Assembly (NCBI GenBank): GCA_003952965.2
Contig: CM025853.1
Coordinates: 23,296,778 to 23,360,777, forward strand
DNA length: 64,000 bases
Source: Morella rubra
Taxonomy: Eukaryota > Streptophyta > Magnoliopsida > Fagales > Myricaceae
Direction: 5' to 3'
The translations under genes were made by a program, and so were the position numbers. Positions 1 to 12,800 of the stretch are shown in pieces; positions within the stretch are counted from its first letter, which is position 1; each line of letters opens with the position of its first letter. The notes under the pieces were generated by a model, which saw only the letters and a program-made list of their open reading frames with translations, was not told the DNA's origin and did not search any database.

Positions 1-1082
1 ATATTGGTTAACAAAGAGTTTACACTTTACACTCAATGGTAATATCTCATCATTCAAATAAAGGATTAAATACATTTTTCGTTCATCAACTATTGAAATC
101 TTGATACTTTATTTGAACTATCTATTTCATTACATTTATCTTCTCAACTACTAATCTTGTACACTTTGTACTTTCAGCCATTAATTTTGAATGAAATAAA
201 TATTTTTAATTTGTAAAATGACAATTTTATCTCTACATATATTTGACCTTGATATTTTTAAGGTGTAGTACAGTAGTTTTTTTTCTTGGCAAAAAGTGTA
301 GTTGTTAGTAAGTTAGAAGGTGTAAAGTGCCAATTTCACTTAGTTTATTATAATCACCCCATCCTTTGTATTTAGGTTAATGTAAGTTAACCCCATGGCA
401 AAATTTAATGCAATAATTAAGAAATTTTTTCAAGAAATAAGTATGTAAGGGAGATAAAAATTCTTTAGTATATATCTTTAACACAGTACTTCACAACTAG
501 GAACAGTATAGCAACCTTCATGAAACACAAGAATCAGGCCCTTTCTTTTTCAGGAGACCAGTTTCCGCAGAAGGAAATATTATTCGAATTTGACTAGTAG
601 TGGATCAAGATATATATACAGCTAGCAAGCAAAGTCACGGGAAATTTTTTAATTTTAATTCATTTGAGGACTATATATATCTCCAGACTCCATGCATCTT
701 CTATGCCATGCAAATATACATACCTAAGTCATATAATATCCGCATATATTATATGCTAACTATTTCGGGTGAAAAAATTAATGATGTAGAATTGAAACTA
801 TGATATGATCCAGCGGACCAGCAGAATAATTGCACTCTCTTTACAGGGATAGTGATTTAGTTATTAGTCAACGTGGAGATCTAGTGCTTAAGATTTAGAT
901 TACTACGACATCATTCTTAACCGGCCAATTAGATGGAAAAAAGGTGGTTAGGCACCTGCTTGCATTTTCAGTGTCGCATCGACCGCGACGTCCTTAAAGT
1001 TTGCGATTAGCTAGTCTCGGTAATAAATATCCCATGTAAACCCCTTGTAAGAAAAACCAATTTTTTAGCGATGCCTCTTTTC
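1..1082. other. Intergenic, AT-rich, no gene recognised
   Basis: I see no conserved protein in this stretch. The short open frames lack codon structure and recognisable motifs. The text is AT-rich and resembles decayed plant repeat DNA. It lies downstream of the kinesin gene, whose stop codon is at 3835. Confidence 0.6.
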
Positions 1083-1098
1083 TGGGAAGCAAATTTTT

Positions 1099-1363
1099 TT
1101 TTTTTTTTTTTTATATACGGAATATTTGGACCAACTTACACATATTTTGATTAATTTTGGAATATATAGTCTCTCTGTCCCACTTTTTTTTTTTCCTAAG
1201 TATCTCTGTCCCATACAAAAGAGTTAGAATAAATTGTAGGCCAATGACCTTAGGGTGGTCCTACAAGATTTGTGACATCTATAAAGTCTTGAATTTAAGA
1301 CTTTCAAAGGAGCAAACTCTCAAGTCTCAAACGACCTTAACCTTTACTAATCTCTTGAGATTT
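1099..1363 (-). mobile_element. tRNA-derived SINE with 16-bp target-site duplication
   Basis: A direct repeat TGGGAAGCAAATTTTT is found at 1083-1098 and at 1364-1379. Between the copies lies about 265 bp that begins on the plus strand with a long T run (1094-1112), which is the poly(A) tail of an element on the minus strand. Near the other end the minus strand reads GGTTAAGGTCGTTTGA, like the A box of a tRNA-Leu/Ser type promoter, followed by AAATTCAAGAC, like a B box. Target duplication, A tail and internal pol III boxes together fit a plant SINE mobilised by LINE machinery. I do not recognise the family. The tail and the duplication overlap in T/A sequence, so the tail-side boundary is uncertain by a few bases. 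Confidence 0.72.
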
Positions 1364-1379
1364 TGGGAAGCAAATTTTT

Positions 1380-3834
1380 ACTAATGTCTTGCCTGCAAAG
1401 TTTTTCTCAATTCTGAATATGTTTTTAAATTAAATATACTTTTTACCCATCAATTATCAAGATTTGATATTTGTTATACCAAACTATTTTTTGTTCACTT
1501 CTCAACATGAATCGTGCACACCTTTTACCATCAATTATCAAGATTTGATATTTTATATCTTAAATTATTATTTTTTGTTCACTTCACAACATCAATCGTG
1601 CACACTTTTTACCATCTATTGCTAAATTATAGGAGAAGTAACTTTCTTTGCCAATGAAATGATAATTTTAACTGACATATTATGGCTCCCAAAATTTTAT
1701 GTTAGGTTAAAATTATCATTTTAGTAATTAAAATATAAATTTTGCCCATTTTGACCTTGGAGAGTGTAAGATTACCATAATTTAAGGTGAAAAAGTATAT
1801 TTGCTCGTTTTATTAAAAATGCTTCATGGGTGCATTTGGAAGAGTCATATTCTTTCATCTCATATTCTAGTCTTGCATGTATATATAACTAAGAAACAAC
1901 TAAACCCCTTTAAATCTTTCCTCAAAACAATTGTAATTAACTATAGCTTATAAAAATCACACCCAGACTTACCAATTAGGATGCAACAGATATAAAAGGT
2001 ACAAAACAAAGCTTTGTTAGATCAAGATTTGGGAAAAGGTTTATATGTCACCTCCCGGCTCCTAGACGAGACACGTGTAGACATGAGACAGTCACTAGTA
2101 ACGAACCTTCCTCACTTGGGCAATGGGGGAATGACACCAAGCTCTCCTGTTTCCACAAGTAACTCCGGAAATGTCGAGAAATGGGGCCCCCGGTAGGAAA
2201 GTGTGATCAGAAAAGATTGATCGGAAGGGTTTGCTTTGTGGAGTTATTATTAGGGATAATTTTAGAGGGCCCGGCTAACAGGCTGTCACATTTTTTCTGT
2301 CAAGGTGCACATCTATAGCACCTTCCTTCCCTTTACGTCTCTTTCTTTCACCTAAAGAAGCAGTTGCTTTAACTTCGGTTGTTAGAAGTCTAGAAGACCG
2401 TTGATGTGGGGGTACGAGAGAGAGAGAAAGCACAGGGCCACAGCCTGTGAAAAACTATCATTTTGTTTTCACCAACCAAGACCATCAAACCCAACTGTTA
2501 CTCTTCCATGCAATCCAATCCAACTGTTTGTCTCCACAATTTGAGCTACATGTTTGGGAGCCCGGAAAATCTCGTCTCCTTAGCAGAAAGTTCCAAAAAC
2601 ATATTTGGAAAGCATGGAGAAAAGTCTATTGTCTAGGCATCTGAATTCAGTACTCCCTACACTAGTGTTTCTCATCTGTGGGGCGGCTCAATGTCTTTTA
2701 CTCTGGTTCCAAACAGCTCCTTGGAGGTTTCTCTTTTACTGTATTCTCCCCCCTGATAATGAACTGACTGGTTTTATTATATAGATGTCATTTTCAAGCC
2801 CATTTCCCTCTCTGCATTGGCATTGCTGGTTGTCTCTGGCTTCACTGAGAAGTTCCAATTGGGCAATTAATGGCTGGGGTTTAGAGGCCTACAACTCCCT
2901 TTCACCCCAGCCTCATTCAAATGCACTTGGAAATGGAAATGGAAATGGAAATGGTCCACAGGTAGGGATATTAGATACATGACAGAGAAGACAAGGCCAC
3001 AAGTTTCCTGTTCAATGGTCTCCATGACCTGATATACTTCTACATCGGGAGGCTGCCAACTGAGTACTTGTGGTCTGTCTGCTTTCGCCTCCCCAACAAC
3101 ACAGAGGGGCCATTGGACATGCGTCTCTAACCCACTTGAAGATTGCCCCCTATCCTCTTGACACCCAAACCAAACAAATAAATGATCTAAAGACTTGAAC
3201 ACAGTTTTTATTATTGTTATTGTTTTGTTTTCTCCATTTACATCTTTCTGCAGTTCCATGGCTCTGCTTATGGGGTCCACCATATCCGTATATCCGTTCC
3301 TCACACTCAAAACTTCTAAACGCCCCACAATTTTGAATATGGAGGTTTAATGGTTAGCCACATGTTGGAATCTGTGTGAAACGAATAGGAAATCCGTGGC
3401 ATAGTAGTATTTTTGCTGTGCGTTCGTAAGCATCTGCATGTGCGTGTCTCATTTGGTGTCCAAGAAGATAAGAGGAAAATCGTATAAGGGAACTCGAAAA
3501 CAGAGGAAGAAAAGGGGGGTGGGAAGCACCAAGTGGGTGGATAGATATGGAAGGATAGAAGGGGGAAAATTACAAATAAACCAGAAAAAGGGAATGTATT
3601 TTCATGCTGCAAGTTGATGTGAATAAAAGAATACTATGACGATTCATTGATATCTTATGAACTCTCAGGAATCTGAATTGTGGCAAAGAACAAAACGGGG
3701 AACACATACATTGGTAATCACAATTGCTACAAACTATATGAACCAGATGACCTGTAAAAGTAAATGCTACAAACTTTGGAGCTATGTAACAGAAACTGTT
3801 AGTAGTACATACACTACGGCCGACAACATTCCTT
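1380..3834. other. Intergenic and probable 3' flank of the kinesin gene
   Basis: No gene is recognised. A tandem duplication of about 81 bp occupies 1437-1612. A GC-richer patch at 2045-2190 looks like retroelement-derived text but has no coding signature. A short (GGAAAT) run at 2930-2952 creates a spurious His/Phe-rich open frame on the minus strand. The stretch just left of 3835 should contain the kinesin 3' UTR, but I could not choose a poly(A) site with confidence. Confidence 0.5.
1437..1612. repeat. Tandem duplication, period about 81 bp
   Basis: Two copies share the text around CATCAATTATCAAGATTTGA (1448 and 1529) and around TTTTTTGTTCACTTC, with small differences. This is a local duplication in intergenic DNA with no coding content. 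Confidence 0.75.
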
Positions 3835-6800
3835 CTATATGTTGCATCGATCATAACCAGAGAACCATGATGAGGGTTCAGTGGGTTTTGGCAACTCACC
3901 ATCTTCACCATTATAGAATGATTCAAACTCCTCTCTCCAGGTCTGATCACCTGCTGCATTATGGGCCTCTACAGTGTCGTACTTGGCAATATGATTATCG
4001 CCATAAGCCGGCTGTATTGCTTCTCTGGGTAAACGAGATTCGGCAAAGAGCCCATTAAGGGTGCTAATCTCCTGTTCATGTTTTTTCTTCAAGTTATCAA
4101 TCTGTTTGTAGGCCTCCTCAGTTTCTTGCTCTGCCTCCATGGCTCGCTTCTGCATATTTTCAGTGAGAGTCAGGGTGCAATGTCGTTTATCACAACAAAA
4201 AGTCACATTTCACTCATAGAGACTTCAACCTATGTAATTCCAATTTAGTCAAGGTAGAAAGTCGAGATGCCAAGGGTTCTGTTTGGAGTAACACTGGATT
4301 ATCTTCAATACATATACACAGATTGTAGCTTTGCCATTGCCTTTTAATTTATGAAGTTAAACATGGTCCAACACATTCAAATTCAAACAATAAGCAGCCA
4401 CAATTTTTTAAGTACTCTGGAGCACGAGTCTTGCATATCTTTGAAGCTTCAAATCCAGAAACATTCTAATCAAAAGTATAGCTTAATCTACATTCACATC
4501 TATCTACATTCACATCTAGAGCTGTTCAGGCCCATGAGTTATTTAAGTAAAAACCTCAGCACCATCATTCAAGAAAAAAAAAAACACCACAACAATTTAA
4601 AGTCTAATTAACCAACCCTAAACTTCATAAGACTTTAGAACAAACAAAGAGATTAGGTAATATAAAAAAAGGATGTATAGATACAAAACATACACAAATA
4701 GCTTCTGAGAGCCTTAGTTCACACAAAGCTGAAACTACAAATTTTTGCTACATTTGAGAACCTGAAAGCGAGATATATGCGTGAAGTGATGCTTTCATTG
4801 TGTGGCAGCTAATTGTTTTCTCCTTCCCCTAATAGGTTAGAGTTTGAGGTTGGGAGTTCTAAACTCATTGGCTCCATGTCATACTTGCCAATTAGAGTAT
4901 ATGTTATGTTTTGCGTAAGCCTACAGGTGAGGTCCAAACAAAAATGCCGTGTTGCCTTATTAGACAGATATTACCACTAATACAAATGGTAGTAGAGCAT
5001 CAAAACAAAAACCAAGAAACACTCACCTGGGCAGCCGAAACAGCCTCTTCCGCTTCTTTCAGCCGCACGAGTAATTCTCCTGCAGCCTGTACAGCTTCAG
5101 CTGTGTCCCTCAATTGAGCCTGAAGCCCTTTATTCTCATCTCTCAAATATCGCCTCTCTTTTTCTTTTTCTACTCTCAATGCTGAAATCTCTGCAGCAAG
5201 GGCATTTATAAACTTGGACTCAGCACCCCTGACTCCTGCTTTCACAGCTGCTTTCTTGACATCCTCTATTCCTTCCTGTATCTTCCTATGCCTTGCAAGC
5301 AACTGTATATGTTTCTCTTCCAAATCTGCATACAGTTCCAAAATACGTGCATGACCCTCTATAGCCATCTGCATTGCTTCCTTCAGCTCGTCGGCACATT
5401 TCTTCTCAGTTTCTAGTTCTTGCTTCCTCTTTTCAGACAGTGATCTGCAAGCTTCAAGTTCAATTCTCAATTCCTCAGAAAGAGAAATCCATCTGCTCTC
5501 TGTCTCAGTCCAACGTATTCTTTCCTGTTCAAGTTTCTCCTCAGCACTCTCAGTCGATTCAGGAATCGCATTAAGTGGTGCAGTTGAACACAGCTCACTT
5601 GGATATGTCAATTGAAGTAGTGGATTTTGTTTTCGACAATTAGTGGATGAAGAATCTGTATAAAATTGTAGCTGACTTCTCAAATCTTGAATCTCTTCCA
5701 ACAACACTTCCCTCTCTCCCATATCATAGAAATTGCGATAATGTTCCAGCTCATCTTGAACTCTTTTTAACTCAATTTTTGTCCTTAGGACTTCAGGATG
5801 ATTGTCATATTTCTCCTTTAAAATCTAATAGAAAGGAGGTAAGATTCATGAACATTATATACAACAGGAGAACTTTGAGAACAAATTTATACCTTGTGCT
5901 CCTCTGTCAGGGACATTAGCTCTTCCTCCATGAACTCCTCAGTGGGTAAAACACCATCCATAAGGTTCTCGAGGCGAAGAATTTTATCCTCCCTTGTCTG
6001 TGTTATTATGGCATTGCATTCCCTCTCATGTTTGTACTGCTGTACCTGTAAATGTTTAAAAACAAAAAAACAAAAAACAAAAAAAATAGAAGAAAATGGA
6101 AAAGGGTCATGCCAACACTAAAAATACGCCTAGAGTTGGGTATTGGTAAAATTTGAAAGAAACCTACCAAACGGTTAAGCTGCATGATCTCAGAAGTTTG
6201 CTTGGCACAGAAATCTTCTAGTGCCATTTCTCTCCTGATGGCTCCTGCCAAAACCTTCTCCACTGCCTGCATAGTAAAGAAAAAGCAAAATGAAATCACA
6301 CATGCGTAGAGCCCAAAATAACATTTGGAAATCCAGCTGTCTCTAAACTTACTTTGGGAACTTGCTTCTTCAGTTTGTCTGCAGACTCCGAGCCATCAAC
6401 AGGTACTAGCTGCAGGTTTGAACTGTCATTAGACTCCTTAACCTCTGGCTGCATTCTATTCTTGCAACTAGCACAAATAGATATGACGGAATCTTCTTCT
6501 GCTATATCACCAGGAAAGGTTTGCACACCCACATCAACTTTGTCAACCAGCGAAATTGGCTTAGATTCTGCAGGTTTGAGAGAAAATCTGAATGATGACC
6601 GCCTTAGAGCAGAGCTTTTGCGATGACTATCAATAATTTCAAGGCCATGGCGGATGCTTGCTGCCAAATGTTCAGTTGGCCCAAGAAAGTTATTACTTTT
6701 TTCAGAAGGTACGCCATTAGAAGAGCTGCTTATCATGGATTTCTTGAAAGCTATAGGTGCAGCGTCTGTGCCTAACTTATCGTCATCCCAAAGATCTTTC

Positions 6801-9800
6801 TGTGAAGCAGTCATCATGGATGAAGTCCTCAGGCTCTTCCTGCTGCTGCTGATTCTTGGTGAAACACTTGGAGTTGGAGACTTTAGTAATGGAGAGACAT
6901 TAGATGGAACTACGCTAAGGCTAGAAGGAGACGCACAATGCTCTGAGCCATTTAAAAAATCATTTGTTGCATCTGTGCTGGAAATGCCAGCAGACACTCC
7001 ATTAAGGTGTTCAGAGACTGAGCAGAAAGGATTGTCCTCCACATTTTTGCTTGGTGATTCTTCATTTATCAATTTACTGACAGATGAGCTAATTATATTC
7101 TTCTCCTCAGCAGGCTGCAAAGAGGGATCCCCATTAAATGGGTCACTTTCTGCGTGATTTTCCTCTATGAGATCAGGATAAGTCAGCACATTAGCATTGG
7201 AAGAATGTGAAGCATTTCTAACAGGATCTGTGCAATCAATAGTCATCAACTCCTCGTGTTCGGATGCCCCTTCTTCCATATTAACATCTGTATCCTCAGA
7301 ACTTTGCTCATTTATCAATTTACCGACAGATGTGTCCCACTGAGAGGCCATAAGTTGCAAGTCAGAATTTACAGTTTTTGTTTTACCCAGACAACTTGAA
7401 TTGTTAGCTTCGCTGCTGGCTAAATGCTTATCCACTTGAATGCAGAGCCTCTCAACAGCTTCCTCATCAATTTCCATCTCCTCATCACCATCATCATCAA
7501 CATGAAGTAATGTTGTCGGAGAAAGGAGGCTAGCCTTTAGTAGACTCATACTTCTACGGATCCATGCTGCTGAGTGACCTCCATTTGAGTCTATGGGTTG
7601 ATTGGTTTGCCTTATATCTATCTAGCTCCTCCTATTGAATTCAGCGACTTAAATTCGCGTTTACAAGTTTATTGTGTTTTGGAGAAAAACGAAATGATCA
7701 ATTACTATAAATAGGAATATACCTTTAGCTGCCTAATCACTTCTCGTAACTGATTCACATCATTCTCCATTACTTCATTAACAACTGCCTTGTTCTTAAC
7801 AGACTTGGCACGCTGTGCAAATCTCAATGTACTAAAAGTTTCACTCCTACAGCTGCAATATTGAAGTATATTTAACTTCCCTTTCACTGAAGGAGAGAAA
7901 AACAACCCTGCTATGAGGAAAGGATTCAGCAGTATTACCTTTGTGATGGGAAATAGCACAGACCATTGCCAATTTTGCATTTCCCCCAAGAGAATCCTGC
8001 AATAAGAATGTCAACCTGGAGTCTCTATAAGGGATATGCCTTTGCTTTCCTGTTTGAGAAACTTCAGCAAGAATGTTAATCAAATTCCTGCAGATCCAAA
8101 TCAGAATGAAATCAGATATCGATTTTCTTGCCACCTTAACAAAAATGCCCCACTTCTGATACTCAAACAACATCATAGGACAAGAAGAAAAAATTATGAG
8201 TCTTGCTGGTAGGGGCTGCTCAAACTCATGAGGAAATTCAGATTTAGGTGAAGTAAATGATGCAATCATGGGAAGACACTGGTGCATCCCGTTAGTGAAA
8301 CTCCTACTTCGGGGGTGAGCAACATTGAGAAACTGTTAAGGTTGTAAGTAAGGTCCATAAAATGCTGAGTTGCAAGAATCTTATAAAACTAGCTATATGC
8401 ATGTAAACATTGACTAACCTTTCATTGTCAATTTAATTGTCCACATGGGAAAATGCTTCTCTTATGGCATAAGAGAAAAAGGCTAATTCACTGAATTTGT
8501 GTATTTACCATAAAGACTTGTATTGTAATATGCTATTCAGAGAAATGTTGGAGAATCTTATCGACTGAACTCCTTTTAAAGATGCATGGGACTTTGTGTG
8601 ATGCCAACTGTGGCAAGTTTTGTGTAGTTGTATAGAACTTATGTCGTGGTTCTAAATAACAATAATCACGTGAACTCCGTAATTATTTGCCTATGTGGAA
8701 CACCCAGTTAAAGTCTATGTGGCTTGGTCGACAGCTTTACCTATGTTTGTGTGGTGTTACTGATCCTTGGCAATATTGATTGAATGGCCTTATTGATACT
8801 TGTGTGGCTTAGTTGATGCCTTTGAGGTCTCAATGACACCAACCTGTCTAGCCTAACTGATGCCTACACAGATCGCCATATGGCCCTGACATAATCTTTC
8901 TTTATTTTTAATGATTGCTATCATGCTCTCCACATTAAATGACTTAATAGTTCATGCTCAGACTTTTTTGTGCTGTAGGATGCATTCTAACTGACTCAGA
9001 TCATGAAACTTGCATCTCCCAAAATCTTGTTATCAAGACTACTTACAGAGTGTTGCCCACATATGCTATTTTGATGAATTTTCAGAGTAAAGCGATAATA
9101 GCCTTCAAGTTGAAGGTTATCCTTAGCACCATTGGGTACCATAAACAGAATAAGGAACTGTTGGGGAGACCTTTTGTGGTTTGGTTATTTACAATCTTTT
9201 GTAAATTGGTTGTGGAGAATTTACCTCGATTCTTGGTTATGCTTTGGAAAGAGTCAGTTATTTATCTTAGAGAATGGGCTTTCCATTTCGTAGACACCTA
9301 CTATTGGGCCTAGGTGTTGCAGATGACGGAGGACATCTTAGAGAGAATTATTGCCAAAAATATTCTAAATTATAGTTTACATCCTGGTATACTTTAATCT
9401 GAGGACAGATAGCTTGTAGTTTGCAATTATTCTGAATATTATGCAACTGTGACTAATCTTTTGAGGCAAATGTAATAGGATAATTATTGTTGACAATATG
9501 AACATGTTATCATTCTCAATAAAGGATTTTTCTTTCTTCATTTTTGTGAAAAAGTGATATTTTCAGCATGCGCATGTTTACTTTGGGGTTGGAATCTAAC
9601 ATATTTTTCTATGCTCAAGTCATTGATCTACTTCTTAGAAACTAATAGTACTCTCTCCTTTCTTCCTGGGTTTCAGCAATTAACTTGTCCAGTATTTCCT
9701 TCTACTCTTAGTTTAGGATCTCATCTCCTTCAATGATGCATAAATTCTAGTAACTACAATTTGGATCAAGAACATAGCAAAACGGTTCTGCCCCAAAAAG

Positions 9801-12800
9801 CAATTAGCAAGAAAAAAGAAAAAGAGCGAGCAGAAGTCAAATTCGTGCAGATTAATTTGACGATAAACTTAGCACAACAGTTCTGAGAGTATGATAAGTA
9901 AAAAAGCTTCTAGAGGTGAATGGATCATGACGCTAAGTCCAACTGATTGACATCTTACCCACATGCAGATTAATTGGCAACATATCCAAAATGCACCTTC
10001 ACCATAGATGATATGGGAAGCGTAGAAAAAAAAATAGATGATATGGGAAAAAACAGTGTTAAATCATACCCAAGCTGTGAGAGTGATCGATTAATGTTCC
10101 CTGCTTCCTTTAAACGCTCCCCTGCTGCACCAGTTAACTTTTGTCGCTCTGAACCAGCTAGGTCGACAAGATTTATTCTGCTTGTTTTAAACCTGCTTAA
10201 ACCATCTTCCTTGCTCTAAAAGAAAATGATAGTGTTAGAGAATATAATTCAACTAATAAAGTCTATCTCTTCCTATCAGCTTAAACTTTTGAGATAAGTG
10301 GTAAATTTACATGGTATTAAAGCCAAGATCCCGAGTTTAAGACCTGACTCCGCACTTCACCCCAATTTCAATTAAATATTGCACGTATTGAACCTTCCAA
10401 TTAAATGAGAGTTTGGCCCACACGTGAGGGGGAGTGTTAAAGTGTATATTTAACTAATAAAATCTATTTCTTACTATCAACTTAAGCTTTTGGGATAAAT
10501 ATAGATTCACATATAGAGCACGTTCGGTATACAAAAATCCTCAGGATTTTTTTGAATTCTCAGAATACAAAATATTCTACAACCAAACATCATTCTTAAC
10601 ACTACATAAAAATAATTAAAACACGCATACCAATAAAGTTAACATCACCTAAAAATTCTCAAAACACAAAAAATTCTCAAAAAACTCCCTAACCGAACAC
10701 CCTCATAGTTTACACAAAATCCAGCCGGCAAATATGTGATGCAGCAAACAATTAAGAAACAAAGCTGCTTATAAATTCTGCTTGTTGAGCATCTGCACCC
10801 AAACGCTTCAAGCATAAGGAAGTTGGGCTAAGAAATGCTCAAGGAAGGCAAGGTACCACCAAGGCATCCAATTTTTTTTTTTTTTTTTTTAGTTCTTTTT
10901 TTGTTTGCTGGGGAGGCAAACAATTAATGAAGCTGCTTATAAATTCTGCTTGAGAGGCAATGCGTAAGGAACTAAGAAATGCTCAAGGAAGGCAAGGTAC
11001 CACCAAGGCATCCAATTTTTTTATTTTTTTAGTTCTTTTTTTTGTTTTGGGGGGGGCTCTCCACGTTACATGTCCTACAGATCCATTCTTATGTAATAGG
11101 CATAGTAACCAGACTAGAATACGCCAATGCATCCAATGCATATAATTGGTATTCCAAATATGTAAACTATCTTTAGAACTTGGCACCTTAGTTTACTTAA
11201 CATACACCTCTTTGCTGCTTCATGGCTTAGACAGTACAAGGATTGTGGCTTGGGGTCTCCTTTCAAGCTTGACAATATTGGAACAAATAATAAATATTAA
11301 TGACCCCAATGCCTAATATACCCTTGCAGGGCCTGCATAAGACTAAGAACTAATTCCTCATCCTGTACTCGCACACCAAAAGACATCACCAAGATGAGTT
11401 TCACATAGTTTGAACCAAGCATTGTTTATCAAGCACACTTAACACTTACGGGTTATCTATAGAGATTTCACATCGTATATCAAGCCCACTAAGACCTTAT
11501 ATGGTCACCTCTAGAATTTTTTGTCACATTCTCATCAACAAAGTTCATTACAACTGTTGATGTCAAAAGCTTCGAAAGAGGCCAGCTGACCAGGCTAGAG
11601 AAGAAATGCATTTCTTATTTGCAAAACCCTTCTAACTAACTTACATTAATCACACATTAGGCAACTTATGGTATGCTAAATACATAAACTAATTACCCAT
11701 TAATTTATAGTTTTCAATAACATATATCATTACCTTGTATCGTGATTCAACCACACAAGTAAAAACAGTGTGTGAGCGGGAACTCTCAGCATTTATACTA
11801 GTTGCACCTGTTCTCCTATTTGACAAACCCTGCATAATATATTCAGCAATTCAGCAGTTATAAACAAGATGTTTTAATAGAGAATTGAATCAAAATTACA
11901 AATGAAATGATACATATAAACAATCTAACCAAAGCCCAAAGGCTGACACTGGGAAATTATAGAGATTCATCATTGATAATAAATCAAACCAAACTATAAA
12001 AATTATGAAGTGTTAGCTTCAAATCTTCCTTTTTAAGAGAATGTAGAAATATAAGAATGGAGAACTCCTCCTTTGAAATAAATGGCATTATTGAAATTCA
12101 TTTGTTTTTTTAATGCAGATGGAAAGCCTGATGTGTACCTTACGTGGGCCTTGCCTTAATGTTGTAAGATGTGGTAAACATAATTCAAGGCCTATGATGC
12201 CTGTGCCCAACACCTTGTTGTCTCAACATTAAGATGCTTGAGGCCCATACCACTTTTAGTCTTACATTTTTTAATGTCTTATAATGAAGAAGCAAACTTA
12301 TCAAGCATGATAACCTTTCTTGTGTCAAAGAGAGTAATCTAGAGTTAACTAGCTATGTCTTAGTTGTCATTTTAATGCTCATATCTCTTATTAATTGTAA
12401 ATATTCTTTGTATCTGAGTAGTTACTCATATAGATATAGTTTCAATATATAGCTAGGATGTTTCCCTGTACATGCTAAGAGATAGCTGGCCGATTCCTAA
12501 AAATCAGCCTTGTAAAGTCTATACAAGGGAGTGTCTCTATCAAGGAAAGACAGGTTTTTCACAAACTCTTGTGTAATCTAACATAGGCTCTGATCTTTTT
12601 CTGTGAAATTCCTTTCTGGTTTTCTCAGGGTCCTCTTGTCTTGAGCAACACTGGTGGTTGCATTATGGGGTGTGTTCTCTTCAAATTCTGGAGTTTCCTT
12701 GGACTAGCAGGGTGATGGTATCGCGCTCATTTCTCTAGTAGTTTTTGTCTCTTGTTCTCTAATCCTTCTGCTGCATTATGTCATCTGATAAGACAGATTC

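Noticed and set aside
2867-3328. Open frame of 153 codons on the minus strand
   Set aside because: Its His-Phe run comes from a GGAAAT simple repeat. There is no conserved domain and no splice or promoter context.
12120-12260. Imperfect inverted repeat GGGCCTTGCCTTAATGTTG / CAACATTAAGATGCTTGAGGCCC in kinesin intron 7
   Set aside because: It is short and imperfect, without termini or duplication, so it is not called as an element.
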